A stretch of DNA of 56,435 nucleotides from Paenibacillus sp. FJAT-29882 (lineage in GTDB: Bacteria; Bacillota; Bacilli; Bacillales; DSM-1321). The position numbers and the translations under genes were made by a program. The notes below the pieces were generated by a model that ran no database searches, had not been told where the DNA came from, and saw nothing but the letters and a program-made list of their open reading frames with translations. Shown piece after piece: positions 42,017-51,389 of the stretch; the first letter of the stretch is position 1, and every line of letters starts with the position of its first letter. Location: assembly GCF_001510645.1 (NCBI RefSeq), contig NZ_LMVB01000006.1:75912-132346 (forward strand). Direction: 5' to 3'.

Positions 42017-42070
42017 CACCCAAAGTTCAATCCTCCTCTGTTGAGCCTACAGAGGATTGAACTCTGGGTG
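42017..42070. repeat. Large inverted repeat after the BCCT gene
   Basis: CACCCAAAGTTCAATCCTC and GAGGATTGAACTCTGGGTG pair over about 18 bp with one or two mismatches around a 16-nt loop. It lacks a T-run, so it may stabilise the transcript end rather than terminate it. Confidence 0.55.
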
Positions 42071-42154
42071 AAAGCCATCTACTTTAAGAATTCGTAAAAT
42101 AATAAAAGTATGCTCTAGATTTAGAGATTCATTGCAAATGACTTGAAGTTTTTT

Positions 42155-42203
42155 GCGAATCAGTTATTTTATGTTACACTCAAAATTAATTATCGTGATT
42201 TTG
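42155..42203 (+). promoter_or_regulatory. Promoter and diverged operator of the tetR gene
   Basis: TTGCGA-N16-TACACT precedes TTATCGTGATTT (42191-42202), which matches 8 of 10 core positions of the palindrome ATCATGATTA seen at 39800 and 43563. Autoregulation is likely. Confidence 0.5.
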
Positions 42204-42215
42204 GGGTGTTAAAGA

Positions 42216-42884
42216 TTGAAAAAACAAACGGAAAAAAACAAAGAAAAGCAAACGGTCCGTATGATGTCTTACTTTATTAACGCAGCTGCTGATATTATCG
42301 AAAAAGAAGGGATTGATAAGGTTACAATAAGGAAGGTCGCCGATATAGCCGGTTATAATAGTGCAACCATTTATAACTACTTTGAAGACTTATCCCATCT
42401 AAATTTCTTTGCTTCTATGAGTATGGTAAAAAAATATACGGATGCTTTACCACAATATATTGAGAAAGCGAAAACCCCTTTAGAAAGATATTTTTTGATT
42501 TGGGAATGCTTTTGTAAATTTTCTTTTGAATCGCCAAAAATCTACTATGCTGTATTTTCGGCTGATTTAGGTACTCATCCGGTCAATATGGAAAAGTATT
42601 ATGATTATTCCCCAACAGATTTATTAGCATTTTTAGCGGATGATGATTTAAAGCTTATGCTTATAGAATCTGATCAATCTAAACGAACATTTATCTCCCT
42701 TAAACAGTGTATCAAAGAAGGATACATTCAAGAAACGCATGCTGAGAGAATCGCAGAATGTCATTATTTAATCTGGCAAGGGATGCTAACGATGTTCGTC
42801 AATAACAGAACGACCTATACAGTTGAAGAAGCAACAGAAATAACGGTCAATCATATTCGTAATGCTACACCTTTAATTGGATAA
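42216..42884 (+). CDS. TetR-family transcriptional regulator
   Basis: 222 aa, TTG start. An N-terminal TetR helix-turn-helix (AAADIIEKEGIDKVTIRKVADIAGYNSATIYNYFEDLSHL, about residues 22-62, with YNYF) is followed by a helical ligand domain (80-220) with no name I recognise. It lies between the transporter and the demethylase genes, and palindromic sites precede all three transcription units. It probably represses them until betaine, dimethylglycine or a related ligand is present. Confidence 0.88.
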   Translation: MKKQTEKNKEKQTVRMMSYFINAAADIIEKEGIDKVTIRKVADIAGYNSATIYNYFEDLSHLNFFASMSMVKKYTDALPQYIEKAKTPLERYFLIWECFCKFSFESPKIYYAVFSADLGTHPVNMEKYYDYSPTDLLAFLADDDLKLMLIESDQSKRTFISLKQCIKEGYIQETHAERIAECHYLIWQGMLTMFVNNRTTYTVEEATEITVNHIRNATPLIG

Positions 42885-42889
42885 CTCAT

Positions 42890-43093
42890 ATCAACTTCTT
42901 GTTTCGAATGATTGTGATTTGTTGACTTGTTTATGTGGATAGCAAACGGAAATGCTGATTGCAATGTTTCTAAGTTGCCACTTACTAAGAATCCTATTGA
43001 TACGAGAGCTATAATCCAATTACCAAGAATGGGATAAAAAATGGAGCTAATTAATCCCAGTAAACTTTTACGATATCGGAAAAAGTGAAGCAT
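42890..43093 (-). pseudogene. Degenerate C-terminal fragment of a second BCCT transporter
   Basis: On the minus strand: SIGFLVSGNLETLQSAFPFAI, which parallels the LLLAGGLEVLQTASIAVAFPFAI segment of the intact transporter at 40373, with a short deletion after LQ. No other BCCT motif remains. Opposite orientation and internal damage mark it as a remnant. Confidence 0.4.
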
Positions 43094-43532
43094 AGACCAA
43101 GAAATGTATAGACGACCTAAGGTACAATCCCCAGTGAAAAAAAGTGTACATCATCGCTCTATTTGCAGATCCCACTGTATCCCCTTATCCCAAAGGTGAT
43201 GATGTATACTGTACGATTCGTTCCACTACTCCCCAAAACAATCATTCAATCCTCATCTTGTCAATATAAAAAAACCTCCAGTTAAGTCTGCTAAACGAAC
43301 ATTGACGAAAATACCCAATCATATAAAAATCTCCTGAAATCAAATAAACAGTGAAATGATAAAAGGGACTTTCTCCACATGTCCCTAATTTATTCTCGCC
43401 TTTTAGTAGGCATTTACAAACCTCTTTCGGGGATTTTTAGCAATAGTCAATCAAGATTAAAATATATTAAAAAAGTAATCATGTTTAATTTTTATAATTT
43501 TTTAAAAATTATAAAAATTATCATTTACAATA
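43094..43532. other. Intergenic before the demethylase promoter
   Basis: No gene seen. An inverted repeat GTGTACATCATC (43144-43155) / GATGATGTATAC (43198-43209) could fold a long hairpin. Confidence 0.4.
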
Positions 43533-43574
43533 TTGATCGAAGTTGATATCATAATTATAAATTAATCATGATTA
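43533..43574 (+). promoter_or_regulatory. Promoter and TetR-type operator of the demethylase genes
   Basis: -35 TTGATC (43533-43538), 17-nt spacer, -10 TATAAA (43556-43561), and the palindrome TAATCATGATTA at 43563-43574 covering the expected transcription start. Confidence 0.7.
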
Positions 43575-43587
43575 CGAAATGAGGTTG

Positions 43588-43647
43588 ATGAATTTGGAAG
43601 ATCCTCTTTATAAAAAGGGAGCGCAAAAAATCACCCTAGACTTTTAA
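43588..43647 (+). CDS. Possible 19-codon leader peptide
   Basis: ATG 43588 begins MNLEDPLYKKGAQKITLDF then TAA. A GAGG lies only 3 nt upstream, so translation is uncertain. Like the 18-codon ORF at 39834, it follows a TetR palindrome directly and precedes a long untranslated stretch. Confidence 0.3.
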   Translation: MNLEDPLYKKGAQKITLDF

Positions 43648-43657
43648 CTCCAATGAT

Positions 43658-43671
43658 TGTAAACGCTAACA
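43658..43671 (+). promoter_or_regulatory. Catabolite-responsive element (cre)
   Basis: TGTAAACGCTAACA fits the CcpA consensus TGWNANCGNTNWCA at every position. It lies about 90 nt downstream of the demethylase promoter, where CcpA binding acts as a roadblock. It implies repression when preferred sugars are present. Confidence 0.7.
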
Positions 43672-43812
43672 TTTCATAACCTTTAAGGCATGAAAGTCAC
43701 TCACAATCTACTGATTATAATGGAATAATTGTAGATAGGGGTTGAATTGATTCCCATAAAAAATAAGAAGGATCACAACAATATGTACTATAGATGATCC
43801 AGAGGGAGCGGG

Positions 43813-46257
43813 ATGCAGGATATGGAGAAAAAGAAAATGGTCATCATTGGTGCTGGTGTTGTTGGCTGTAGCATCGCTTATTATTTAAGCAAAATGGGGC
43901 TACGAGACATTACGGTGATTGAACAAGGTCCATTATTTGAAACAGGGGGCTCCACTTCGCATGCACCAGGACTTGTGTTTCAACTTGGCTTTTCCAAAGT
44001 TCTGACAACATTAGCGAATCAAACGGTGGAGGCTTTTAAAGAGTTGAGTCATGCAGGACAACCTTCTTTCTATTCAGTAGGAAGTCTTGAAGTTGCTAAT
44101 ACAAAGGACCGATTAGACGATTTGAAACGAAAAGCAGGAGTCGGAAAATCGTGGGGGATGGAGGCATTTGTTCTTACACCAGAAGAATGTGTGGAAAAAT
44201 GCGCACTCATTAACCCAGATAACATTTTAGGTGGACTGTATGTACCGTCAGATGGAATTGCTAAACCCCTTCATGCAGTTGACACAATGGCGAAGTTTGC
44301 TGAATCCTGTGGGACGAAGTTCTACGGACACACAGAAGTGACCGGTGTCGAAGTTGTGGATGGTCAAGTAAAAGCAGTTGAAACAAGTGCTGGAAGATTC
44401 GAGGCTGACTTGATTATTTGCTGTGCCGGATTTTGGGGACCTAGGATTGGGGAAATGGTAGGCGTCACGATTCCCCTTCAACCAATTGCTCATCAATATG
44501 TATTTTCGAATGATTTACAAGAACTAGCTGGCGAATCAGAAGAAGTAACAGCCCCGCTGATCCGTGATCAAGATAATGCCATGTATTTTCGTCAAGTATT
44601 CAATGGGATCGGGATTGGTTCCTATCAACATCGCCCATTGCCAGTTGAAGTGAGTGACATTTCAAAATATGGAGAAGCAAAAGAAATGCCATCTGTAAAG
44701 CCATTTACGCCGGAAGATTTTTTTGAAAAGCCTTGGCAAGATGCCAAAAGACTCATTCCTGGGTTGAAACAAGCAGGTGTGAAACGGGGAATAAATGGGA
44801 TCTTTTCGTTTACACCGGATGGGATGCCATTACTCGGTGAATCACAGAAAGTACGAGGGTTTTGGGTAGCAGAAGCGATTTGGGTTACCCATTCTGCTGG
44901 CGTTGGTAAACAAATGGCTGAATGGATTGTCAATGGCGCGCCAACCGTGGATTTAGAATTATGTGATATTAATCGTTTTGACACCTACGGACAAAGCCCG
45001 GCTTATTATAAAAAGCGTTCGATTGAAAATTATGAAAAAGTATACGACGTTCACCATCCATTTATGCCGCCGGAAACATCGCGTGATATGCGTGTAAGTC
45101 CATATTATATGCGGCAAAAAACAGCAGGGGCTTATTTTAACGAAAAATCTGGCTGGGAGCAGCCACAATGGTATGAAGCCAATGATTCGCTTGTTGCAAA
45201 CTATGAAAATACCATCTTGAAGCGAAAAGGCTGGGCCGCCCAATATTGGTCACCGATTATTGAGGTGGAACAGCTTCATTTACAGCAACATGTTGGGCTT
45301 TATGACGCAACAGCTGCGAAAAAGCGGTTGGAAATTAGTGGTGAAGGAGCGCTTGTGTTTTTACAACAATTGACCACAAGTAATATGGATATTCCGATTG
45401 GACATGTGACAAGTACATTGATGTTACATGAATTAGCAGGGATAAAAGATGAAATAAAGGTGATTCGTACAAAAGCCTCCACGTTCTTTGTTCTTTGTAC
45501 AGGAGCAGTGGAAGCAAGTTGGATGAAAAAACACGTATCCATATCGAGCCAGGTTGTGATTCAAGATGTAACATCGGGAATGTGTGGTCTAGGTGTCATA
45601 GGTGCTAAAGCGAGTGAGATGATGCAAGCTCTTGATCCAAAGACTTTTGACAGTAGTGAATGGGAGATTGGCCAAGCCAAAGACGTATTTATCGGAAATG
45701 CTCCAGTCCTCGCTGTATGCGATACCTATGCAGGTACAGATAGATGGGAGTTTTTCACCACTTTCGATCAAGGATTACAGCTATGGGATGCACTATTTGA
45801 AGCGGGCCACCGATATCAGCTTATACCTGTAGGTGACCGAGCCCTTGAAAGCATACGGATTGAATCCCTTTCATTAAGAAGTGGGAAAGATTACTGGAGT
45901 GAACATGACCCATGTGAAGTAGGACTCGATCATATGGTTGACCTTGCGAAACCAACATTTATTGGGAAACAAGCATTGATAGATCGTAAGGAAAAGGGGC
46001 CTAAGTTATTGTTAACGACACTATTACTAGATGATCCGTCCATGGTTGTGATGGGGTATGAACCGGTAGTAGATGAAGGAAAGGTTGTCGGGTTTGTGAC
46101 AAGTGCTGGGTATAAATACAGCATAGGCAAGGGGATCGTGTATGCGCTGTTATCACCTGAAGCGGTAAATAGAGAGGGCAAATTAAGTATTGAATACTTT
46201 GGACAACGTTACACAGCTAAAATGATGACAAAGCCAGCTATGATTGCTCATCAATAA
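43813..46257 (+). CDS. Dimethylglycine/sarcosine dehydrogenase-type flavoprotein (DAO + GcvT domains)
   Basis: 814 aa, ATG behind AGGGAG. FAD fold with IIGAGVVGCSIAYYL (residues 11-25) and STSHAPG, whose His50 corresponds to the covalently flavinylated His of DMGDH/SDH; FAO_M linker about 385-430; C-terminal GcvT-like folate domain (about 440-805, with VGDRALESIRIE and GLDHMVDLAKPTFIGKQAL). The family oxidatively removes an N-methyl group and hands the carbon to tetrahydrofolate or releases formaldehyde. With the Rieske oxygenase it would take betaine through dimethylglycine towards sarcosine and glycine. Controlled by the TetR site and cre upstream. Confidence 0.88.
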   Translation: MQDMEKKKMVIIGAGVVGCSIAYYLSKMGLRDITVIEQGPLFETGGSTSHAPGLVFQLGFSKVLTTLANQTVEAFKELSHAGQPSFYSVGSLEVANTKDRLDDLKRKAGVGKSWGMEAFVLTPEECVEKCALINPDNILGGLYVPSDGIAKPLHAVDTMAKFAESCGTKFYGHTEVTGVEVVDGQVKAVETSAGRFEADLIICCAGFWGPRIGEMVGVTIPLQPIAHQYVFSNDLQELAGESEEVTAPLIRDQDNAMYFRQVFNGIGIGSYQHRPLPVEVSDISKYGEAKEMPSVKPFTPEDFFEKPWQDAKRLIPGLKQAGVKRGINGIFSFTPDGMPLLGESQKVRGFWVAEAIWVTHSAGVGKQMAEWIVNGAPTVDLELCDINRFDTYGQSPAYYKKRSIENYEKVYDVHHPFMPPETSRDMRVSPYYMRQKTAGAYFNEKSGWEQPQWYEANDSLVANYENTILKRKGWAAQYWSPIIEVEQLHLQQHVGLYDATAAKKRLEISGEGALVFLQQLTTSNMDIPIGHVTSTLMLHELAGIKDEIKVIRTKASTFFVLCTGAVEASWMKKHVSISSQVVIQDVTSGMCGLGVIGAKASEMMQALDPKTFDSSEWEIGQAKDVFIGNAPVLAVCDTYAGTDRWEFFTTFDQGLQLWDALFEAGHRYQLIPVGDRALESIRIESLSLRSGKDYWSEHDPCEVGLDHMVDLAKPTFIGKQALIDRKEKGPKLLLTTLLLDDPSMVVMGYEPVVDEGKVVGFVTSAGYKYSIGKGIVYALLSPEAVNREGKLSIEYFGQRYTAKMMTKPAMIAHQ

Positions 46258-46494
46258 GGTCAGGATAACTAATTATGATGTCATGATGATCGATTTGGAA
46301 CGATAAGTAGTACAGCAGGGATCGATTTACATTTACTAGTGTTGTAGAAGCAATTAGCAGATCTGATGATAAGTGGTAAAACAAATCATCCCATTGAATT
46401 ATTCAGCCTGTAGCGTTATGTATTTTTGTGAATTTATAAGGAAGCTCCCACATAGTTTCGTTAACTTTTCAAAAGACTAAAGGAGGAATAATAG

Positions 46495-47643
46495 ATGGCG
46501 ATAGATCAAAGCGTGATAAATGGTAAAGGTAAAATCAGATCTACACTAAAAGGAGAATTTTATACATCCCCAGCCATTTTTGAAATGGAGAAAAAGGAGA
46601 TTTTTTCAAAATCATGGCTTTTCGTTGGCTATGAATATGAGGTAGCGAACCCAGGTCAGTATATTACAACAAGAGTTGAGGGCGAAAATATTCTGATTGT
46701 GAGGGGCAAAGACCATGTGCTCCGTGCTTTCTTAAATGCCTGCCGTCATCGTGGAGCAACCCTCTGCAGCGAACCTTCTGGCAAGGTAGGGATCATCCGC
46801 TGTCCATATCACTCTTGGAGTTATGGACTTGATGGTTCTTTACGTGGCGTTCCCAAGTCAAGTGAATGCCATGAAGAGTTAGTGAATAATGATACGTACG
46901 GCTTAGAAGAAGTACATCTTCAAACCTGGCATGGCTTGATCTGGCTGAATTTTTCTGAAAACCCAGAGTCGGTGGAGCAACAATTAGACACACAAATTAT
47001 GGATCGCTTTGGCGAACTTGAGACATTCGCCAGATACCAAATTCCAATGTTAAGAGTCGCTCACTCTAAGGAGTATGATGTGAAAGCAAACTGGAAGATC
47101 ATTGTAGAAAACTTCCAGGAATGCTACCATTGCTCGGCCATTCACCCTGAATTAACAGCAGCTCTTCCTGAATTCAAATCAGGTATCGGAACACAAAATC
47201 AAGTGGGTCTAGGGGCCAGTTTTAATGAAAATTTAGAAGCCTTCTCCATTAGCGGGAAAGGCAATAGGCCGATGTTAAAAGGATTGCTTCCTGAAGATGA
47301 CCGTTTATATTTTGGCATGACCATGATTCCGCATGTATTCATCAACTTAACACCGGATCATGTTATTACGCACCGGATTATTCCGATAAGTGCGGAAAGA
47401 TCGATTGTGATTTGTGATTGGCTATTCGATCCTGAAGAAATGGCCAAACCAGATTTTGATCCAATGGACGCTGTTGAACTATTCCATCGCGTGAACGAGC
47501 AGGATTTCGAAGCTTGTCAATGGTGTCAAGATAATATGGGCTCAAAAGCCTATAAAAATGGTGGAATCTTAGTACCAATTGAACATCACGTATCTAAATT
47601 TTACGATTATGTTTTAGAGTCCGTTGGTATGAAAGATGCCTAA
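46495..47643 (+). CDS. Rieske oxygenase, glycine betaine (quaternary amine) demethylase type
   Basis: 382 aa, ATG behind AAAGGAGG. Rieske [2Fe-2S] ligands in CRHRG (Cys83, His85) and CPYHSW (Cys103, His106); mononuclear iron site in ENFQECYHCSAIHPEL (His212, His217) with a later carboxylate. The type matches GbcA/BmoA oxygenases that turn glycine betaine into dimethylglycine plus formaldehyde. Stachydrine, carnitine or choline oxygenases are close relatives, so the substrate is inferred from neighbours: BCCT transporter and DMG-type dehydrogenase. The reductase and ferredoxin genes follow. Confidence 0.85.
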   Translation: MAIDQSVINGKGKIRSTLKGEFYTSPAIFEMEKKEIFSKSWLFVGYEYEVANPGQYITTRVEGENILIVRGKDHVLRAFLNACRHRGATLCSEPSGKVGIIRCPYHSWSYGLDGSLRGVPKSSECHEELVNNDTYGLEEVHLQTWHGLIWLNFSENPESVEQQLDTQIMDRFGELETFARYQIPMLRVAHSKEYDVKANWKIIVENFQECYHCSAIHPELTAALPEFKSGIGTQNQVGLGASFNENLEAFSISGKGNRPMLKGLLPEDDRLYFGMTMIPHVFINLTPDHVITHRIIPISAERSIVICDWLFDPEEMAKPDFDPMDAVELFHRVNEQDFEACQWCQDNMGSKAYKNGGILVPIEHHVSKFYDYVLESVGMKDA

Positions 47644-47830
47644 CAGAAAAATCTAATGTAGGATGTGATCTCCTCTAAAGTGAAGTGTTAGTCAGAAACG
47701 TATAACAAGATAATCTACTATTTTGGAAAATACCGGAATGATAGCTGTTAACTTAGACTCTTAGTTTCATATGAATCTTACAATAAATCATTATAGATAT
47801 GAGATTTTAGCCTTTTGAGGAGTGAATGGT

Positions 47831-48847
47831 ATGTCCCAGAATGATCAAGTGTTTGACCTTACCATTATTGGCGGTGGGCCTACTGGTTTATTTACCGCCT
47901 TTTATGGCGGAATGCGTCAATGCACAGTGAAAATTATTGAGAGTCTGCCACAATTAGGAGGACAATTAGCTGCCCTTTATCCAGAGAAATTTATCTACGA
48001 TATTGCTGGTTATCCCAAAATACGTGCTAAAGAATTAATCCATGCTTTAAAAGAACAAGCTTTTCATTTTAGTCCGACCGTTTGTTTAGAGGAACGTGTT
48101 CGATATATAAAAAAACTCGACGGTCATTTTGAAATGATAACAAACAAAGGTGTTCACTTTTCAAAGGCGATCATTCTAACCGCGGGGGTAGGTGCCTTTG
48201 AACCAACAAGGCTAGACCATCCTAAAACAGCAATATTTGAAGGAAAGAATCTTCATTACTTTGTTGAAGATTTGAATCAGTTTGCGAATCAAAAGGTTGC
48301 GATTGTTGGCGGGGGGGATTCTGCTGTTGATTGGGGACTTATGTTGGAATCTATCTCTCAAGAGGTTCATATTATTCATCGCCGAGATAAGTTTCGTGCT
48401 CATGAGCATAGTGTAGAAAATCTTAGAAACTCTACCATCAATATTTTGACACCTTATGAAGTGAAGGATCTTATAGGGAGTGAAAGGATTGAGAAGCTGG
48501 TCATTTCTACTAGTAAAACTCAAGAAGAAAAAATTATTGAAGTGGATGCGGTCATTGTGAATTTCGGTTTTAAATCTTTACTTGGCTCTATTAAAGAGTG
48601 GGGATTAGAGATCGAAAAAGGGAGTATCGTAGTCAACTCAAAAATGGAAACATCAATTCCTGGTATTTACGCGGCAGGGGACATTACTACTTATCCGGGG
48701 AAAGTAAAGTTAATTGCAGTTGGATTCGGGGAAGCACCAACAGCGGTGAATAATGCAAAAGCCTATATCGATCCTGAAGCTAAATTACAACCAGGCCACA
48801 GTACGTCAATGAATTTGGAAAAACCAGATTTCGTCACAACTCGTTAG
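47831..48847 (+). CDS. Ferredoxin/flavodoxin-NADP+ reductase, YumC (thioredoxin-reductase-like) type
   Basis: 338 aa from ATG 47831, 8 nt after GAGGAG; the GTG at 47822 overlaps that site. FAD loop [20 protein letters not shown](P)H loop [14 protein letters not shown] (about residues 154-167), [10 protein letters not shown] and the C-terminal GIYAAGD and [14 protein letters not shown]. There is no CxxC redox pair, which separates it from thioredoxin reductase. It probably feeds electrons from NAD(P)H through the adjacent ferredoxin to the Rieske oxygenase, replacing the GbcB-type reductase of proteobacteria. Confidence 0.9.
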   Translation: MSQNDQVFDLTIIGGGPTGLFTAFYGGMRQCTVKIIESLPQLGGQLAALYPEKFIYDIAGYPKIRAKELIHALKEQAFHFSPTVCLEERVRYIKKLDGHFEMITNKGVHFSKAIILTAGVGAFEPTRLDHPKTAIFEGKNLHYFVEDLNQFANQKVAIVGGGDSAVDWGLMLESISQEVHIIHRRDKFRAHEHSVENLRNSTINILTPYEVKDLIGSERIEKLVISTSKTQEEKIIEVDAVIVNFGFKSLLGSIKEWGLEIEKGSIVVNSKMETSIPGIYAAGDITTYPGKVKLIAVGFGEAPTAVNNAKAYIDPEAKLQPGHSTSMNLEKPDFVTTR

Positions 48848-48879
48848 CTTTGTCACTTTTTCTGCAGGAGGGTATATGA

Positions 48880-49128
<249 letters not shown>

Positions 49129-49183
49129 ACAGATGGATTTTTACTAAAGGGAGCATCAATTAAAGATTTGACGCTCGAAATAT

Positions 49184-49228
49184 AAAAAGAGCTGATTCTA
49201 CACATATTTGTAGAACCAGTTCTTTTTT
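49184..49228 (+). terminator. Terminator of the demethylase cluster
   Basis: AAAAAGAGCTGATTCTACA and TTGTAGAACCAGTTCTTTTTT pair with two mismatches and end in a T-run, 55 nt after the ferredoxin stop. Confidence 0.8.
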
Positions 49229-49765
49229 CATAAAACAACCTTGTCATTTCATCTAGCTTTATATGGGGATGTGTGAAAATGACTTTTGCCATATTCACGG
49301 CGATAACCCTTTTTAGAACCATTGCCTTTACTCTTTCTTATTGTTCGTTTCATTCAATTATTGCGCTTTTTTCATTAACAATGAAAAGATAACATGGATG
49401 AGGGCTAAAATTAAACGGATGTTAAACGCAAGTGATGAACGAGATGTAGCAGCTACGGGTAGCATAGTTCCATCTGCTAAAGAATTTGCTTATTGTGCAG
49501 AGAAAATCGAAACCATTAGGGCAATCTCAATTGCTCCCACAACTTGTTGAGATGTTTGAAAAATGGCAATGCCATCTCGATAGTATTATTTGACGTTTAT
49601 GTTTTTCTCAGGATATTCAAGAAGAGCAAGATAAAAGGGGGAACGGATTGTTATATGTAGGGGAAAAGACCAGAAGTCTGCTCCTTCGTGCTTTTTTAGG
49701 AACAGGGGTGGACAAGATAAGGTGTCATATAAGCGTGGAGAAAGATTCATTGTGATTTATAAAAA
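49229..49765. other. Region without a supported gene
   Basis: A 69-codon ORF (49341-49550) has no ribosome site or family features. The sequence looks like decayed coding DNA but I cannot name it. Confidence 0.35.
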
Positions 49766-49789
49766 AATTCTCAGTATATCTTGAGAATT
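49766..49789 (-). terminator. Terminator of the tandem peptide genes
   Basis: On the minus strand AATTCTCA / TGAGAATT around 8 nt, followed by TTTTTTTA. Confidence 0.75.
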
Positions 49790-49820
49790 GGTTAGATGTT
49801 TTCTGTATTTAGTTTTTCAA

Positions 49821-49898
49821 TTATCTTCTACGCATTAATTCTTGTGATTTCCCGTACATATCCATTCCGAACTTTAATGATTCTAAGAACTTTTTCAA
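49821..49898 (-). CDS. 25-residue amphipathic peptide 2 (GMDMY family)
   Basis: TTG at 49898, 9 nt after AAAGGGG, gives MKKFLESLKFGMDMYGKSQE followed by LMRRR. It aligns without gaps with peptide 1 (MKxFxxxxKxGMDMY). Both are short cationic helices with one hydrophobic face. The stop is followed by a terminator. Membrane-active, signalling or spore roles are all possible; I do not know the family. Confidence 0.65.
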   Translation of the reverse strand: MKKFLESLKFGMDMYGKSQELMRRR

Positions 49899-49948
49899 AT
49901 GTGTCATCCCCTTTCTAATTTATGCGATTATTTTCTTTGGTTTTACAA

Positions 49949-50026
49949 TTACTTTCCCCATATTCTTTCAAGTGCATTTGCATACATATCCATACCCCAC
50001 TTAATTGTGTCTACGAAATTTTTCAT
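49949..50026 (-). CDS. 25-residue amphipathic peptide 1 (GMDMY family)
   Basis: ATG at 50026 behind AGAAAGGGGATG (the same site as peptide 2) encodes MKNFVDTIKWGMDMYANALE followed by RIWGK. First gene of a two-gene unit with a good promoter (50054-50082) and a terminator (49766-49789). The two genes have near-identical ribosome sites and identical length, so they arose by tandem duplication and are under selection. Confidence 0.65.
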   Translation of the reverse strand: MKNFVDTIKWGMDMYANALERIWGK

Positions 50027-50053
50027 TTATATCATCCCCTTTCTGATACTCTT

Positions 50054-50082
50054 ATTATGGTTTATAAGTAATATTTTAACAA
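50054..50082 (-). promoter_or_regulatory. Promoter of the tandem peptide genes
   Basis: Minus strand -35 TTGTTA (50077-50082), 17-nt spacer, -10 CATAAT (50054-50059). Confidence 0.55.
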
Positions 50083-50208
50083 CGCTGTTGTAATCGGTAA
50101 CATTTGGAATGAAAACGATAACAAAGGCGATGGAAACGGCCTCATATGCTGTTTTCTTACTATTTTGCTGTTTTTCTCAGTTTTTTATAGGCAATCAACG
50201 AAAGTACA

Positions 50209-50429
50209 GTCGCTGGCCAAACAGCCCGCGGTTTTGAACGTACCACTTCAGAAGCTCAGAAGCCGGGTGACTTCGTTTATTCTCTACATCTAAGCCTGGG
50301 GTTTCTCACGTTGGCACCTATGTGGGGAACGGTCAATTTATCAATGCAAACAGCAGTGGTAGTACTTCTTATTTGTCTGTTGAAGAATGGAAAAACTTAT
50401 ATCCTTTCTTAGGTTTTAGACAAATCTAG
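50209..50429 (+). pseudogene. NlpC/P60 endopeptidase, C-terminal remnant
   Basis: Frame one reads TARGFERTTSEAQKPGDFVYS; after a frameshift the next reads PGVSHVGTYVGNGQFINANS and ends LYPFLGFRQI-stop. KPGDFV and SHVGxYVGNGQFI are the NlpC/P60 motifs, the latter with the catalytic His. The Cys-containing first half is missing. Cell-wall hydrolase debris. Confidence 0.7.
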
Positions 50430-50446
50430 AAACGGAGGTGCAGGGT

Positions 50447-50569
50447 ATGGAGCCAATCAAAAAGAAAAATTTCTTATTTTTTATGATTGTATTTGTCGCT
50501 GCTGCTTTGGTTATTATGTACGTTTTCAGCTTGCTAATCATTGAAATAATGCAAGCTGTTTTTATTTAA
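50447..50569 (+). CDS. Single-span membrane peptide, 40 aa
   Basis: ATG at 50447 behind CGGAGGTGC. A short basic head (MEPIKKKN) and one long hydrophobic helix (about residues 9-32), then a short tail. Good ribosome site and clean ORF, so probably expressed. It lies 18 nt after the NlpC/P60 remnant and before fic. Function unknown. Confidence 0.55.
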   Translation: MEPIKKKNFLFFMIVFVAAALVIMYVFSLLIIEIMQAVFI

Positions 50570-50624
50570 CAGTTAGTGTAAAATTGAGATAAGAAATTAG
50601 GACGGCGCATAGAGGTGAAATTAG

Positions 50625-51353
50625 ATGTTTGAACAAATAAATAAGAAAAAGGCGAGCTTAGATACCTTACGACCATTGCCAAAATATACGCTAAAGAGTT
50701 TACGTGAAAAGCTATTGCTTGAATGGACATATAATACCAATGCTATTGAGGGTAATACATTAACAATGAACGAAACAAAGGTCGTGTTAGAAGGGATTAC
50801 TGTCGGCGGTAAAACGATGCGAGAGCATTTAGAAGTCATCAATCATCGAGATGCGATTGCGTACGTTTACGAAATTGTGCAAAAAGGAGAGCCACTAACA
50901 GAATGGCAAATAAAAAATCTCCATCGGCTCGTTTTAAAAGGTATTGTTGATGATTACGCAGGTGTGTATCGTGACCAACAAGTGTTTATTGCTGGGGCAA
51001 AGCATATACCTCCAGCACCTTATTTAATCGAGGAACAAATGGAACAGTTGATTAAATGGTATGACACCGAGGCACAAAAGTTACATCCAGTGGAGCGAGG
51101 AGCTATGTTGCATGCAATATTCGTTGGCATCCATCCGTTCATTGATGGGAATGGGCGTGCATCTCGACTTCTTTTAAATTTAGAATTGATGAAGGCAGGT
51201 TTTCCTGCAGTTGTTATGAAAGTGGAAAACCGATTAGCTTATTATGAAGCCTTAGATAAGTCTCATACGACAAAGGATTATTGTGATTTCATTCAGTTAA
51301 TTGCAAAAGAGGTAGAAGATTCACTAAATCTGTATTTAAGTGCTATATATTGA
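50625..51353 (+). CDS. Fic-family protein (AMP-transferase type), class II
   Basis: 242 aa, ATG behind GAGGTG. Active-site motif HPFIDGNGRASR with His170; the N-terminal TNAIEGN (about residues 39-45) matches the inhibitory (S/T)xxxE(G/N) helix that marks class II Fic proteins, able to hold themselves inactive. Fic enzymes transfer AMP or other groups to hydroxyl side chains of target proteins. It appears to be a stand-alone gene; a deleted copy lies at 10924-11249. The target is unknown. Confidence 0.9.
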   Translation: MFEQINKKKASLDTLRPLPKYTLKSLREKLLLEWTYNTNAIEGNTLTMNETKVVLEGITVGGKTMREHLEVINHRDAIAYVYEIVQKGEPLTEWQIKNLHRLVLKGIVDDYAGVYRDQQVFIAGAKHIPPAPYLIEEQMEQLIKWYDTEAQKLHPVERGAMLHAIFVGIHPFIDGNGRASRLLLNLELMKAGFPAVVMKVENRLAYYEALDKSHTTKDYCDFIQLIAKEVEDSLNLYLSAIY

Positions 51354-51389
51354 AATGATTGGTGTGTTTAGCTTGAGAAGCACCACTAA

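Noticed and set aside
42017..42070. Riboswitch upstream of tetR
   Set aside because: Only one long hairpin and no conserved riboswitch core; it sits behind the BCCT gene and before the tetR promoter.
49341..49550. 69-codon plus-strand ORF after the ferredoxin terminator
   Set aside because: No ribosome site and no family resemblance; probably decayed DNA.
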